Below are positions 15,235 through 23,921 of a stretch of 45,428 nt of DNA, in pieces. Numbering within the stretch: position 1 is the stretch's first letter; the number at the start of each line of letters is the position of its first letter. The stretch comes from UBA1361 sp041656375. Lineage in GTDB: Bacteria; Bacillota_I; Bacilli_A; RFN20; CAG-826. The stretch is taken from positions 1-45,428 of the forward strand of contig CAYPGR010000008.1 of the NCBI GenBank assembly GCA_964410505.1, read 5' to 3'. Both the position numbers and the translations under genes were made by a program. The notes under the pieces were generated by a model. That model made no database searches and was not told the origin of the DNA. It was given only the letters and a program-made list of their open reading frames with translations.

Positions 15235-17043
15235 CTAATTACCAAAGATGCTTGCCCAGATTGAACGGACAAAGATAAATAGACCTTCTGTAATGTTATA
15301 AAGGAAAGCAACCGCGGCATTTAATGCGCTAATAAAGAAATTTGTTCCTCCAAGCGGGAAGACCGCATAGTATTGTAAGAGCCAGCCACCAAAGAAGATG
15401 ACGATAGCAATGAGAATTAACCAAAGGATAATCCGAATGAAGAGTGGTAATTTACGCCGTTTCCCTCTTCTTTTTTTCTTTTTAGCATCCGCTTTATTGT
15501 GTTCATTTTGCGCCGCTAATTTCCGGGCGAGATTACTATCAAAATAAATATTAACTTCGGTATCGCGTTCTGGTTCTTCTGTTTTTATGGCGGGCGCTAC
15601 TTGTTGCTCTTTGCGCACCATCTCTAATTGAAGTTCATGGACTTTATCCACAAGACGATCGATTTTTGCATATAAAGCACCATAAGTGGCACCCATTTCA
15701 AGTGGTTCATTAGTAAACGTTGAAGGGGCCGTTACGACTGGGGTCACAGCCGGCGTTTCTTCTTTAACGTCTTCTTCGGCTTCTTTTTCTGCTAATAGTG
15801 TTTTAATTTTTGCATATTCTGACATCAGTTGATCATGTTCATCAATGCGACTAATGAGTAAGGCACGTTCTTTTTCTTGATCAGCGATAATGGCTTCGTA
15901 TTTTTCTTTTTGTTTTAAAAGGGCTTGTTTACTAACAACTGTCCTGACAATGGTTGGCCCTGGCACTTCAACCATCACTTCTTTTGGTTTAACCGCTAGT
16001 TCAGCTTTTAAGGTCGTGACTTCTTGATCAAGGGCTAACCGCTTCGATTCCGCTTCTTGGTAACGCTCTTGATCAACGACTGTTTTTCGATCAGGACGTT
16101 CCTTGAGTGCCTCTTCTAACGATTTAACTTTTTCGGTTAGACGTTTAATTTTTGGATTCTCATCACTAAAATCATCGCGGGTATCGACACGTTCAGGAAG
16201 AACGAAAATCGGTTCACTAACAACGGCTATATTATTTGGTGTATAGTTTTTGACGAGTAATTCACTTAAATCCCGTTTATGAAGTTCAGTCGGTACATCA
16301 AGTTTATATTTTTCAATAAAAGCCTTCAGTTCGGCAATCGTCATCTCCTTAACATCTTCAACAATATGCGGCAAATCTTTCGCTTTCGTCACACTCGGGA
16401 GAAGAGCCACAATATTGTCAATCATGTCTTGACGGGTCAAACTGGTCGGCAAATTGACATTTTTTTTGAGGGCAATTTCTCGCAACTCTTTAATGGTTGC
16501 GCTATTGGCAGCTTTTTCCACAAATGTTTTCACATGCACACCATCAAGGTCTCCGACTTCATCATCGAAAACAGAGTTAATAAGTGGGAAAAGTTCTTTG
16601 AGTACAATTTTACTTGTTTTAGCTTTTAGTGACTTATAATAAAGTTCATGAAGAACCCCATCCTTGCCCGAAATAACTTGGAGGGCAAAGAGCCACATAT
16701 CCTCAAGGTAGTCATCAATCATCTCAGGTTGAATTTTGACCATCTTTTCAAATAGGTTTTCAAGCACCGTCACAGGACTATCTTCAAAGTAATCAAGACG
16801 AGCAAAGAAATCATTGGAAAGGCCTTTTTCGGCGACTTTTGAGACAAGTTTGAACTTCCACACTTCATCACGCATGACATTTTTAAGGATTGTTGCGTGA
16901 TCCCGGTTGGCGAATTTTTGGTCGATCGTTAGATAAGCCACCAAATCCGAAACAGGAAGTTTTGCTAAACTTTTAAGCATCTCATTGAGTAAAACTTCGA
17001 TGTTATCAAACTTAATGATATCAAGTCTGTTTTTTATTTTCAT
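15235..17043 (-). CDS. Coiled-coil membrane protein with two SAP/Rho-N-like helical motifs
   Basis: 602 aa from the ATG at 17043, where AGGGG is 6 bases upstream (too close for the ATG at 17049). The N-terminal 180 residues are alpha-helical and unrecognised. Two short helix-extended-helix motifs follow (about 183-215, TIKELREIALKKNV; 234-265, TIAELKAFIEKYKL) that resemble Rho-N/SAP nucleic-acid-binding folds. Then comes a long coiled-coil (about 297-480) interrupted by a Pro-rich segment, the YFDSNLARKLAAQNE motif (500-514), a Lys/Arg stretch and two membrane segments (about 533-556 and 570-598). It is C-terminally anchored with a large cytoplasmic part. I infer a structural or nucleoid/cell-division role. 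It has its own extended -10 promoter. Confidence 0.75.
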   Translation of the reverse strand: MKIKNRLDIIKFDNIEVLLNEMLKSLAKLPVSDLVAYLTIDQKFANRDHATILKNVMRDEVWKFKLVSKVAEKGLSNDFFARLDYFEDSPVTVLENLFEKMVKIQPEMIDDYLEDMWLFALQVISGKDGVLHELYYKSLKAKTSKIVLKELFPLINSVFDDEVGDLDGVHVKTFVEKAANSATIKELREIALKKNVNLPTSLTRQDMIDNIVALLPSVTKAKDLPHIVEDVKEMTIAELKAFIEKYKLDVPTELHKRDLSELLVKNYTPNNIAVVSEPIFVLPERVDTRDDFSDENPKIKRLTEKVKSLEEALKERPDRKTVVDQERYQEAESKRLALDQEVTTLKAELAVKPKEVMVEVPGPTIVRTVVSKQALLKQKEKYEAIIADQEKERALLISRIDEHDQLMSEYAKIKTLLAEKEAEEDVKEETPAVTPVVTAPSTFTNEPLEMGATYGALYAKIDRLVDKVHELQLEMVRKEQQVAPAIKTEEPERDTEVNIYFDSNLARKLAAQNEHNKADAKKKKRRGKRRKLPLFIRIILWLILIAIVIFFGGWLLQYYAVFPLGGTNFFISALNAAVAFLYNITEGLFIFVRSIWASIFGN

Positions 17044-17061
17044 AAGCATCCCCTTAAACTA

Positions 17062-17067
17062 ATTATA
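17062..17067 (-). promoter_or_regulatory. Extended -10 promoter of the coiled-coil protein gene
   Basis: TGTTATAAT on the minus strand (TATAAT at 17062-17067). A TTGGCA with a 19-base spacer is a possible -35. Confidence 0.5.
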
Positions 17068-17205
17068 ACATTGCCATTATCTTAAGTGCCAAATTTCTTG
17101 CTTATAGGCCACATTTGTCGGAGCATTTGTTTAATTTAGTGCCATTTTGAATGGGTTTGTTGATGTAAAAAAGATGAGCATCGTCGGAAAAAAAGCTGAG
17201 AAAAC

Positions 17206-19113
17206 CTAATTTTCAATCAGAATTGTGGCAAGAATAACATCCGTTTCAAGATTGTAAATGGTAATGTAATGTTGAGAGAAAATATAAACATGACTCTCAA
17301 TTAGTACACTACGGTTGACGATTTCATAATCTTCTTGATATTGGGGGTGAGTAACTTCAACGAGTTTAAGAATTGGAAATTCATTTGCAAAATCGATCCG
17401 GTAAAGCAAATAAGAGGAAACAACTTCATTACGATAAATCGCCATCTCATTTTCGTAGGAAGTACTCCAATAATATTTGTAAAGCGGCAAGCCAAAAACA
17501 CCATCTTCAACCGACACGAGCAGGGCTTTATGGTTCCATATCCCTTCGGAATAGCCATACCCATACATCCCTAATTCCGAAGTAATGTAGGTAAAGACAT
17601 CGACGGTATCAAGCGTTTCCGCACTGCCGGCTGTCGTGTCATAAGCACTAATCTTGATGCCCGTAACTTGCCCGCTACTGGTGGCTGATTGGCCAAGACC
17701 AATGAGGTAATCTTCACCCCATGGATGTTGATAGGTGTCAAAACCAGGTTGTTCCATCGCGTCAGTAACGATCGGTTTTTCTGGAGCACTTAAGTCAATA
17801 ATATATAAAGGGTCAGTATTTAAAAACGTTACAATAAACGCTCTTTCTTTTTCAAACCGAACCGAACGAATCGTTTCGTTAGGTTTCCCAAGGCCTTTAT
17901 CAATCATACTGACAAGATTATAATTTTGATCATTTAGATTGACCTTTAAAATATAGAGTCGATTCGTAACTGTACTCGTCATGCGCGTAATATAACCGCT
18001 AATATCATAAGTGAAGGTTTGTCGCATTTCGGTGGTCGCAACGCGAAGGTATCCGTCATAATAATCCATTGCAAATTGATTAAGCATTCCTCCACGAACA
18101 ATGCCAGCGGCGACAAAGGAGGTGGAAGCTTCAACAAGGTTAAGGGCATGTTGGCTAATCGTCATCGTTTGATAATATTCGTTATCCGTATAAATATAAT
18201 TCGTATCACTAATATATAAGTCTGTTGGCGTCACATAGATTTGCTTATATGAATAATTCGCGCCAAGATAAGCTGTTCCGGTGAAAAAGATATCCGCAGG
18301 ATTAGCGGCGAGTTTAAGTCCCACTATCTTCGTTAATCCAAGCGCCGGGGTATCATCAAAATAATAAATGTCGTCATATTCGATATAAGTTTCTTCATCA
18401 TCTGATGTCGTAAATCTAGGCCGATTATCTTCTTCTGCATAAAAGTATTGATGACCGACAAGATAAAGCGTATCACCTATCATCCGATGATCGAGAAGAA
18501 TGTTATCCTCCACTCGTAAATCATAGACCACCTCATAAGTCGCTCGATCAATGACCGAAATGAGGGTTGAGTAATTATAGTAATACGGAAACCACATTGC
18601 GAGGCCGGGGGTTCTGACGCGATCATAGGATGAATCATAAAATGAACTGATAACCACGAGATAGTCATCCAAGAGATAGAGGTCATGAGGATAAGCATTC
18701 TCTAAGGTAATCGTGTTATTGAGGGTAATACTATGGTCCTCATTCACATCAAAGACCCGTACTTCACCAGGGTATTCAACAAGATAATAGATTTGATAAC
18801 CGTCCGTCTTGATGATATCAGATTCGCTGACTCCTTCAACTTGTTCATTAGTGCCTGTAAAGTCGCGTGGCGCATCTTCACCACCAACGCTACCGGTATC
18901 AACAACGACTTCAGGGACACCATAGTACATATCAGAATTACGTGAAAGTTGACCTTTAGCGATCAATCTGTCGAGATTTGATTTAGTAAGAACAGGTTTA
19001 AGTTTTGCCGGCGTTAAAGTTTGAACTTTATTACACCCTGTCAATGTTAACGTAAGGGCAAAAAGAATAAACATACCAAATTTTCCCTTGATAAGATGAC
19101 GATTGTTTTTCAT
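17206..19113 (-). CDS. Lipoprotein of the secreted beta-propeller domain family
   Basis: 635 aa. The signal peptide ends in LTLTGC (Cys26-27 region) and anchors the protein outside the membrane. The conserved opening of the Beta_propel family is present: DFTGTNEQVEGVSESDIIKTDG (about 82-103, matched in short blocks), followed by YQIYYLV, VRVFDV, then repeated Tyr/Asp-rich blades. Later family blocks include VNLNDQNYNLVSMIDKGLGKPNETIRSVRFEKERAFIVTF (matched by pattern) and a DTYQHPWGEDYLIGLG segment, typical of the family's last third. Function of these proteins is unknown; roles in surface adhesion or scaffolding are speculative. Monocistronic, SD AAGGAGG. Confidence 0.85.
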   Translation of the reverse strand: MKNNRHLIKGKFGMFILFALTLTLTGCNKVQTLTPAKLKPVLTKSNLDRLIAKGQLSRNSDMYYGVPEVVVDTGSVGGEDAPRDFTGTNEQVEGVSESDIIKTDGYQIYYLVEYPGEVRVFDVNEDHSITLNNTITLENAYPHDLYLLDDYLVVISSFYDSSYDRVRTPGLAMWFPYYYNYSTLISVIDRATYEVVYDLRVEDNILLDHRMIGDTLYLVGHQYFYAEEDNRPRFTTSDDEETYIEYDDIYYFDDTPALGLTKIVGLKLAANPADIFFTGTAYLGANYSYKQIYVTPTDLYISDTNYIYTDNEYYQTMTISQHALNLVEASTSFVAAGIVRGGMLNQFAMDYYDGYLRVATTEMRQTFTYDISGYITRMTSTVTNRLYILKVNLNDQNYNLVSMIDKGLGKPNETIRSVRFEKERAFIVTFLNTDPLYIIDLSAPEKPIVTDAMEQPGFDTYQHPWGEDYLIGLGQSATSSGQVTGIKISAYDTTAGSAETLDTVDVFTYITSELGMYGYGYSEGIWNHKALLVSVEDGVFGLPLYKYYWSTSYENEMAIYRNEVVSSYLLYRIDFANEFPILKLVEVTHPQYQEDYEIVNRSVLIESHVYIFSQHYITIYNLETDVILATILIEN

Positions 19114-19149
19114 AGCATGGGCCTCCTTATTAAGTTGACACGTTTGCTT

Positions 19150-19155
19150 AATATA
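19150..19155 (-). promoter_or_regulatory. Weak -10 for the beta-propeller lipoprotein gene
   Basis: TATATT at 19150-19155 on the minus strand, 37 bases before the ATG. No convincing -35. A palindrome lies just upstream at 19181-19196. Confidence 0.3.
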
Positions 19156-19180
19156 ATTCTCTATTTACACATTTAGAATA

Positions 19181-19196
19181 TCACTATTTATAGTGA
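19181..19196. repeat. Perfect 16-bp palindrome TCACTATTTATAGTGA
   Basis: The two 7-base arms TCACTAT/ATAGTGA have 2 bases between them. It sits upstream of the -10 of the beta-propeller gene and downstream of the EAL gene stop. The loop is too small and there is no T-run, so it suits a protein-binding site better than a terminator. Confidence 0.45.
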
Positions 19197-19258
19197 ATGT
19201 GAAAAAGGAGCTGAAAATATCATTCAATAGTTGGAAAATTATAATGGTATAGCATCCC

Positions 19259-20896
19259 TTAATAATTGTTGTTAATAAAAGTGATTAAATCTTTTTCCTT
19301 AAGGGGTTTTGAATAAAAGTACCCTTGGACATAATCGGTGCCATACTCTGTGACTAGGTCATAGACTTCTTTTGTCTCAACCCCTTCAACCACCACTTCA
19401 TAACCAAGTGATTTAGAAAGTTTAATGGTCGAGTCAACAATTGTGGACATAGTTTTATCTTCATTTAATTTTTGGATGAACAAACGATCGATTTTTATGT
19501 AATTGAGTGGATACTGCCCAAGATAAGCTAACGAAGAATAACCTGATCCGAAATCGTCGAGATATATTTTTATCCCAAAATCCACAAACTTTTGAAGCAT
19601 TTCTTTGCTCTTTTCGGGATTCACCATTAAGGTTGACTCTGTAATCTCAAACTCGATTAAATCAACTGGAATCCGGGACTTATTTATAATTTTTACTACA
19701 TTATCAAAAAAGGTTGGATCAAATAGATTTTTTGCCGAAACATTAATGGAAATCGGCACTTTTTTACCTTTTTTCATGAGATCACGCGCCATATTAATGG
19801 CATTTTCTAACACCCAAAAAGTCAAGACATGAATCAATTTAGTTTCTTCAACTAAAGGAATGAAAACATCGGGATAGATTTCACCTTTTTCAGGATGCCG
19901 CCACCGAGTTAAAGCTTCGAGGCCACATAGTTTGTTAGTTCGGACATCAATTTTAGGTTGAAAAACAAGGTAAGTCTCATGATTATTAAGGGCTTTGGTA
20001 AAGGAAGCCAGTAGTTCGTATTCTGAACGCTTTTGAAATTTATCTTTATAGCCTAGTGCATAAAGTAAGTTGTTCATTTGGGCATGTCTAGCGGCCAAGT
20101 CGGATTCTTCAAAAATCCGTAAATCGTCACTATTAGAAATATTATAGACCGTCGACCCACCGACACTAAAGTCAACATAAAGTGGGACATTTTTAATGTC
20201 TTTTGGGATCAATAGAACGTCAAGCAACCGTTTAAGTTCATCTTCGAGCTTATTTGACGGAATCAAAACCCATAGTTTATCACTATCGGCATGAAACACG
20301 TGGATCTCGGGTATTTTTGTATTTAAATCATTATACAATTCATGGATCAATTGATGGTATATTTCAATTCCTAAGATATCGACAATACTATTATGATTAC
20401 CAATCAAGATCGTGAAAACAGTGTAGGAAGGGTTAGTAAGCGTGCTTTTAATTGTTTTTAAACGATTCGTATTCGGAACTTTAGTCTCTTGATTTGTAGA
20501 CATAACATCACTGACGACCCGAATTTGGTGTCGAAGACGGGTGGAAGCATATCCAATGATGATGCCTACCATCACAAAGATAAATAACCTGAAAATCCAG
20601 TTTAAAGGTTGTTGCATCTCAAGCGTAACGGTATCAAGCGGCATTAAAGGACCAAGAAGTAATCCGGAGACAAGTCCTGTTAAACCACCGACACTTAGCC
20701 CGAAGAAAATGCCGGATAAAACAATTGGAATATACATAAAGTGGGAATAAACGAATTTAATTCCACCTGTTTGATAAACAACAAAATAGATGATCGGCAG
20801 CAATAAGATAATTGCAAGTAAAATTATAAAATGTGATTTTACTTGTTCAATTTCCTTTTTAAGCCAATTAAACTCGGGATTATTTCTTATAATCAT
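19259..20896 (-). CDS. Membrane c-di-GMP phosphodiesterase (degenerate GGDEF + EAL)
   Basis: 545 aa. The N-terminus has about four membrane helices (22-42, 53-80, 98-117) of an uncharacterised sensor type. A GGDEF-like fold (about 155-285) carries DSDKL (204-208) in place of GGDEF, so it is not expected to make c-di-GMP and may be regulatory. A complete EAL domain spans about 295-540: GLEALTRW (325-332), NVSAKNL, EITES (418-422), DDFGSGYSSL (447-456), KIDR, VVEGVET (502-508) and VQGYFYSKP. The metal ligands and general-base Lys region are kept, so c-di-GMP hydrolysis is likely. Monocistronic, SD GGGAG and extended -10. Confidence 0.9.
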   Translation of the reverse strand: MIIRNNPEFNWLKKEIEQVKSHFIILLAIILLLPIIYFVVYQTGGIKFVYSHFMYIPIVLSGIFFGLSVGGLTGLVSGLLLGPLMPLDTVTLEMQQPLNWIFRLFIFVMVGIIIGYASTRLRHQIRVVSDVMSTNQETKVPNTNRLKTIKSTLTNPSYTVFTILIGNHNSIVDILGIEIYHQLIHELYNDLNTKIPEIHVFHADSDKLWVLIPSNKLEDELKRLLDVLLIPKDIKNVPLYVDFSVGGSTVYNISNSDDLRIFEESDLAARHAQMNNLLYALGYKDKFQKRSEYELLASFTKALNNHETYLVFQPKIDVRTNKLCGLEALTRWRHPEKGEIYPDVFIPLVEETKLIHVLTFWVLENAINMARDLMKKGKKVPISINVSAKNLFDPTFFDNVVKIINKSRIPVDLIEFEITESTLMVNPEKSKEMLQKFVDFGIKIYLDDFGSGYSSLAYLGQYPLNYIKIDRLFIQKLNEDKTMSTIVDSTIKLSKSLGYEVVVEGVETKEVYDLVTEYGTDYVQGYFYSKPLKEKDLITFINNNY

Positions 20897-20928
20897 GACT
20901 TATCTCCCACAAATAGACTTGTTAATTT

Positions 20929-20934
20929 ATTATA
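20929..20934 (-). promoter_or_regulatory. Extended -10 promoter of the EAL gene
   Basis: TGGTATAAT on the minus strand, with consensus TATAAT at 20929-20934. The -35 is poor, which is common with TGn-type promoters. Confidence 0.55.
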
Positions 20935-21016
20935 CCAAACCAAGAAGTATAAAAATGAAAATTACTCTTAAATCCGTATACCGAGAGATGTTATAAATAC
21001 TAGATCAAACAATATA

Positions 21017-21823
21017 TTATAAGAAAAAGACTAAAAGGGATACTAACCCAACGATAAAACAATAAATCCCAAAATACAGCATATGATCTACTTTAAGCTT
21101 TTTCATTACCAAGTATCCTGTTAAAAATGTAGTTAGAAAAGTCATTACAAAAGCTAGCGAATAGCCTAACCAATTGATGATGACGGTCACTTTTGAAAGA
21201 TCATAAAATCCCAGAATAGATGTTGGGACACTAATAATGATGTAGGCTAGAAACGAAAATTTCAGAATGCTTTTTAACGAAACGCGAGAACTTCTTCCAC
21301 CAATAATAGTGGAACCACTTCTAGAAATACCCGGGAAGATGGCGAAAGCTTGCGTAAAGCCAATTAACAACGCATCTTTAAAGGTAATCTCATCATGATC
21401 GACAATAGCATGGCGGGTAAAAAAGATTGTTAGCAAAAGAGTCCCCGTTACCATCAGCGAAATCCCGACCGTTAAGAGATTTTTGATTGATCCCATTGTA
21501 TCTTTAAAAGCAAAACCAACAATCCCAATCGGAACAATCGCGATAAGAAGTTTCATTACGTAAACAAAGTCATCCTGATACTTTTGCTTTTCTTTAGAAA
21601 ATAGATATCCGAAAAAACCCTGAATAAGGCGAAAGATATCTTTATAAAATAACACAAAAAGCGCCAAAAATGAGGCGGTATTGGTGAACATTTCAAATAC
21701 GAGGCCGGGTTCATTTAAACCAAATAATCGTTGGAAAAGGACGAGATGGCCACTGGAACTAATTGGAAAGATTTCCGTAATTCCTTGAATTAAACCGAGA
21801 AGAATATATTTAATAATTTCCAT
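21017..21823 (-). CDS. uppP: Undecaprenyl-diphosphatase UppP/BacA
   Basis: 268 aa from the ATG at 21823 (SD AAGG, 8-base spacing); the 38 extra residues of the longer frame are untypical. It is a polytopic membrane enzyme that dephosphorylates undecaprenyl diphosphate to recycle the lipid carrier. Signatures are ITEIFPISSSGHLVLFQ (about 14-30) and the second block GISRSGSTIIGG (near 162). It stands alone with an extended -10 (TGTTATACT) at 21848-21853. Its presence implies polyprenyl-carrier use for wall, teichoic acid or glycan export. Confidence 0.93.
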   Translation of the reverse strand: MEIIKYILLGLIQGITEIFPISSSGHLVLFQRLFGLNEPGLVFEMFTNTASFLALFVLFYKDIFRLIQGFFGYLFSKEKQKYQDDFVYVMKLLIAIVPIGIVGFAFKDTMGSIKNLLTVGISLMVTGTLLLTIFFTRHAIVDHDEITFKDALLIGFTQAFAIFPGISRSGSTIIGGRSSRVSLKSILKFSFLAYIIISVPTSILGFYDLSKVTVIINWLGYSLAFVMTFLTTFLTGYLVMKKLKVDHMLYFGIYCFIVGLVSLLVFFL

Positions 21824-21847
21824 AATACACACCTTAATAACTTCATA

Positions 21848-21853
21848 AGTATA
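21848..21853 (-). promoter_or_regulatory. Extended -10 promoter of uppP
   Basis: TGTTATACT on the minus strand (TATACT at 21848-21853), 25 bases before the ATG. The -35 is not clear. Confidence 0.45.
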
Positions 21854-21977
21854 ACATAACCCATACTTAAATAAGTTCTTATAAGAGCGTCTATCTAACG
21901 AACCAAAGATGATTAAATAAAAAATATTTAATGACACGGATAGGTCAAATGAATAACGAATTTTGCTTAATTAATGA

Positions 21978-22988
21978 TTAAGAAATTTTACGGACGCTCT
22001 TACGGACCGATAAACGCGGATTTAAAATAACATTGCGAGGATAATTTTCACCCGCTAATTTTTTCAGTAAAATATCACATACATGGTGCGCCAACTCATC
22101 AGTCGATTGTTTTAACGTTGTTAACGGGACATCGAGTGTCGAAGAAAATAATAAGTCATCAAACCCAACCACCGATATATCTTCCGGAATTCTTTTCCCA
22201 AGTTCCCGGGCCGCTTTATAAAAACCATATGCCATCATATCATTAGCGACAAATACAGCGCTTACATCCGTATCTTTTAAAAGCGATAAGCCCGATTGAT
22301 AACCACTCTCAAACTGATAGTTACCATGTTTAATGTAACTTGGATTAAACGGTATCCCCGCCTTCTCAAGACTCTTGATATAACCTTCAAGTCGTTTGGT
22401 AGCGGATAAGACATTAGAAGGTCCGCCAATGAAACCAATTTTTTTGTGGCCGTGTTCAAGTAAGTAATTCGTCGCTAATTGCGACCCATAAAGGTTGTCA
22501 ATTGAGACATATGGGAACGCCATATCCTCGGTGAAACGGTCAAAGGCGACACAAGCGATGTCAAGTTTTTCTAATTTTGATATTAATTTTTCATCAAAAA
22601 GCGATTCATGAGAAATACATATTAATAAGCCATCAACGCCATAGCTAAGTAAAAGATCAATATATTTTTTTTCTTCGATAGCATGATCGGCTGTATTACA
22701 TAAAATTAAACTATAGCCATGTTCACGAAGTGTGGTTTCAATGTAGAGTGCCGTCTCGGCGAAAAAATAGTTGGTAATATCGGGAATAAGTAATCCGATA
22801 ATATTCGTCTTTTTAGTTGCTAAAGCTCTTGCCAACGAATTTGGCTGATAGTTGTAATCCTTAGCTAGTTTTAAAACGAGCTCGCGCTTTTCATCTGAAA
22901 CCCGCACCTTTTTCCCGTTCAGGATTAAGGAAACGGCAGCGGGTGAAAGATTCGCTTTTTCAGCAATATATTTTAAATTAACGCGCAT
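21978..22988 (-). CDS. LacI-family transcriptional regulator of the nucleoside/ribose operon
   Basis: 336 aa from the ATG at 22988 (SD AAGGA, 6-base spacing), overlapping the end of rbsK by 11 bases. The N-terminal LacI helix-turn-helix is VNLKYIAEKANLSPAAVSLILNG (about 3-25, seen in blocks), followed by the hinge helix (PNSLARALATKKTN). A periplasmic-binding-protein-like effector domain resembling RbsR/PurR follows, with IGLLIPDI, GFIGGP and VFVANDMMAYGFYKAA. As last gene of the operon it most likely binds the LacI-type operator at 32653-32670 in front of the first gene and senses ribose or a nucleoside. The effector is inference. Confidence 0.9.
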   Translation of the reverse strand: MRVNLKYIAEKANLSPAAVSLILNGKKVRVSDEKRELVLKLAKDYNYQPNSLARALATKKTNIIGLLIPDITNYFFAETALYIETTLREHGYSLILCNTADHAIEEKKYIDLLLSYGVDGLLICISHESLFDEKLISKLEKLDIACVAFDRFTEDMAFPYVSIDNLYGSQLATNYLLEHGHKKIGFIGGPSNVLSATKRLEGYIKSLEKAGIPFNPSYIKHGNYQFESGYQSGLSLLKDTDVSAVFVANDMMAYGFYKAARELGKRIPEDISVVGFDDLLFSSTLDVPLTTLKQSTDELAHHVCDILLKKLAGENYPRNVILNPRLSVRKSVRKIS

Positions 22989-23910
22989 GAATTTCCTTTT
23001 CGTCTTTGAACATCTTATCAACCTCTTCTTTATAGGGAATGGCTTGTTGAGCGCCTGGTCTTGACACCGTTAAGGCCGCAACATAACTCGCTCGTTTAAT
23101 TGCTTCAGGTAACGCCATGTTTTTCGTTAAATAGGCCGCAATTGTGCCAACGAAGGCATCCCCGGCACCAGTTGTATCAACAACCTTAGTTACAAAGGGA
23201 TTATATTCAGAGATGCGTCCTTTATAGAGGAACACGCCACCACGTTCACCTAACGTAATAATGACATCATTTGCCCCTAAAGTCACGAGTTTTTCAAAAA
23301 TAGCCTGTAATTTTGTCGGTTCTTGATCCAAATTAGTGAGTGTTTTTGCTTCCCATTCATTCATAATGAGTAAATCAACGCTTTTAAAAAGTAAAGGATC
23401 AATATTCGCAATCATCGGGGCTGGATTAAATATGACAAATAGTCCGAGACTTTTTGCAAAAGGAATCAGTATTTCAACAATCACTTTCTCTATTTCAAGT
23501 TGGAAGACGACAATATCACCTGGTTTAGCATGCTCAAGGAGGTCTTGCTTAGCTTCTTCAAGGGAGTAAGCATAATTAGCGCCCGGACTAACAATGATCC
23601 TATTATCATGGTTATGCAAGATAATCATGGCAATACCGGTCGGACATTCTTTCGTTTTTATTAACTCACAATGAACCCCATAAGTTATTAAAGAGTCAAT
23701 CAATTGTTGGCCAAAAAGGTCTCCGCCAACAGCGCCCATATGAAAGGTTTGCGCTCCTTGTTTAGCACTCGCAACCGCCTGATTGGCCCCTTTCCCACCA
23801 GAATTTGAAAAGAAGCTATCCCCAAGCACCGTTTCTCCAGAACGAGGAAACGTGTCCGTATGAACCACAAGATCCATATTTAGACTACCAATTACAAATA
23901 CTTTTTTCAT
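22978..23910 (-). CDS. rbsK: Ribokinase
   Basis: 310 aa, PfkB family, usual ribokinase length; phosphorylates ribose to ribose 5-phosphate. The start MKKVFVIGSLNMDLV and the FPRSGETV block are typical. The substrate motif is GGKGANQAVASAKQGA (about 38-53) and the ATP/anion-hole motif is DTTGAGDAFVGT with catalytic Asp (near 251). VVIFNPAP-like and NEWEAKTL blocks are also ribokinase-like. It lies 11 bases after the ADP-ribosylglycohydrolase gene, so the ribose it uses probably comes from that enzyme's reaction or direct uptake. Confidence 0.92.
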   Translation of the reverse strand: MKKVFVIGSLNMDLVVHTDTFPRSGETVLGDSFFSNSGGKGANQAVASAKQGAQTFHMGAVGGDLFGQQLIDSLITYGVHCELIKTKECPTGIAMIILHNHDNRIIVSPGANYAYSLEEAKQDLLEHAKPGDIVVFQLEIEKVIVEILIPFAKSLGLFVIFNPAPMIANIDPLLFKSVDLLIMNEWEAKTLTNLDQEPTKLQAIFEKLVTLGANDVIITLGERGGVFLYKGRISEYNPFVTKVVDTTGAGDAFVGTIAAYLTKNMALPEAIKRASYVAALTVSRPGAQQAIPYKEEVDKMFKDEKEIHAR

Positions 23911-23921
23911 AGGTCTGCCCT

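Noticed and set aside
17160..17205. Possible terminator after the beta-propeller gene (GATGCTCATC followed by T-run)
   Set aside because: The stem is only 4 base pairs, too weak to list, although the T-run is real.
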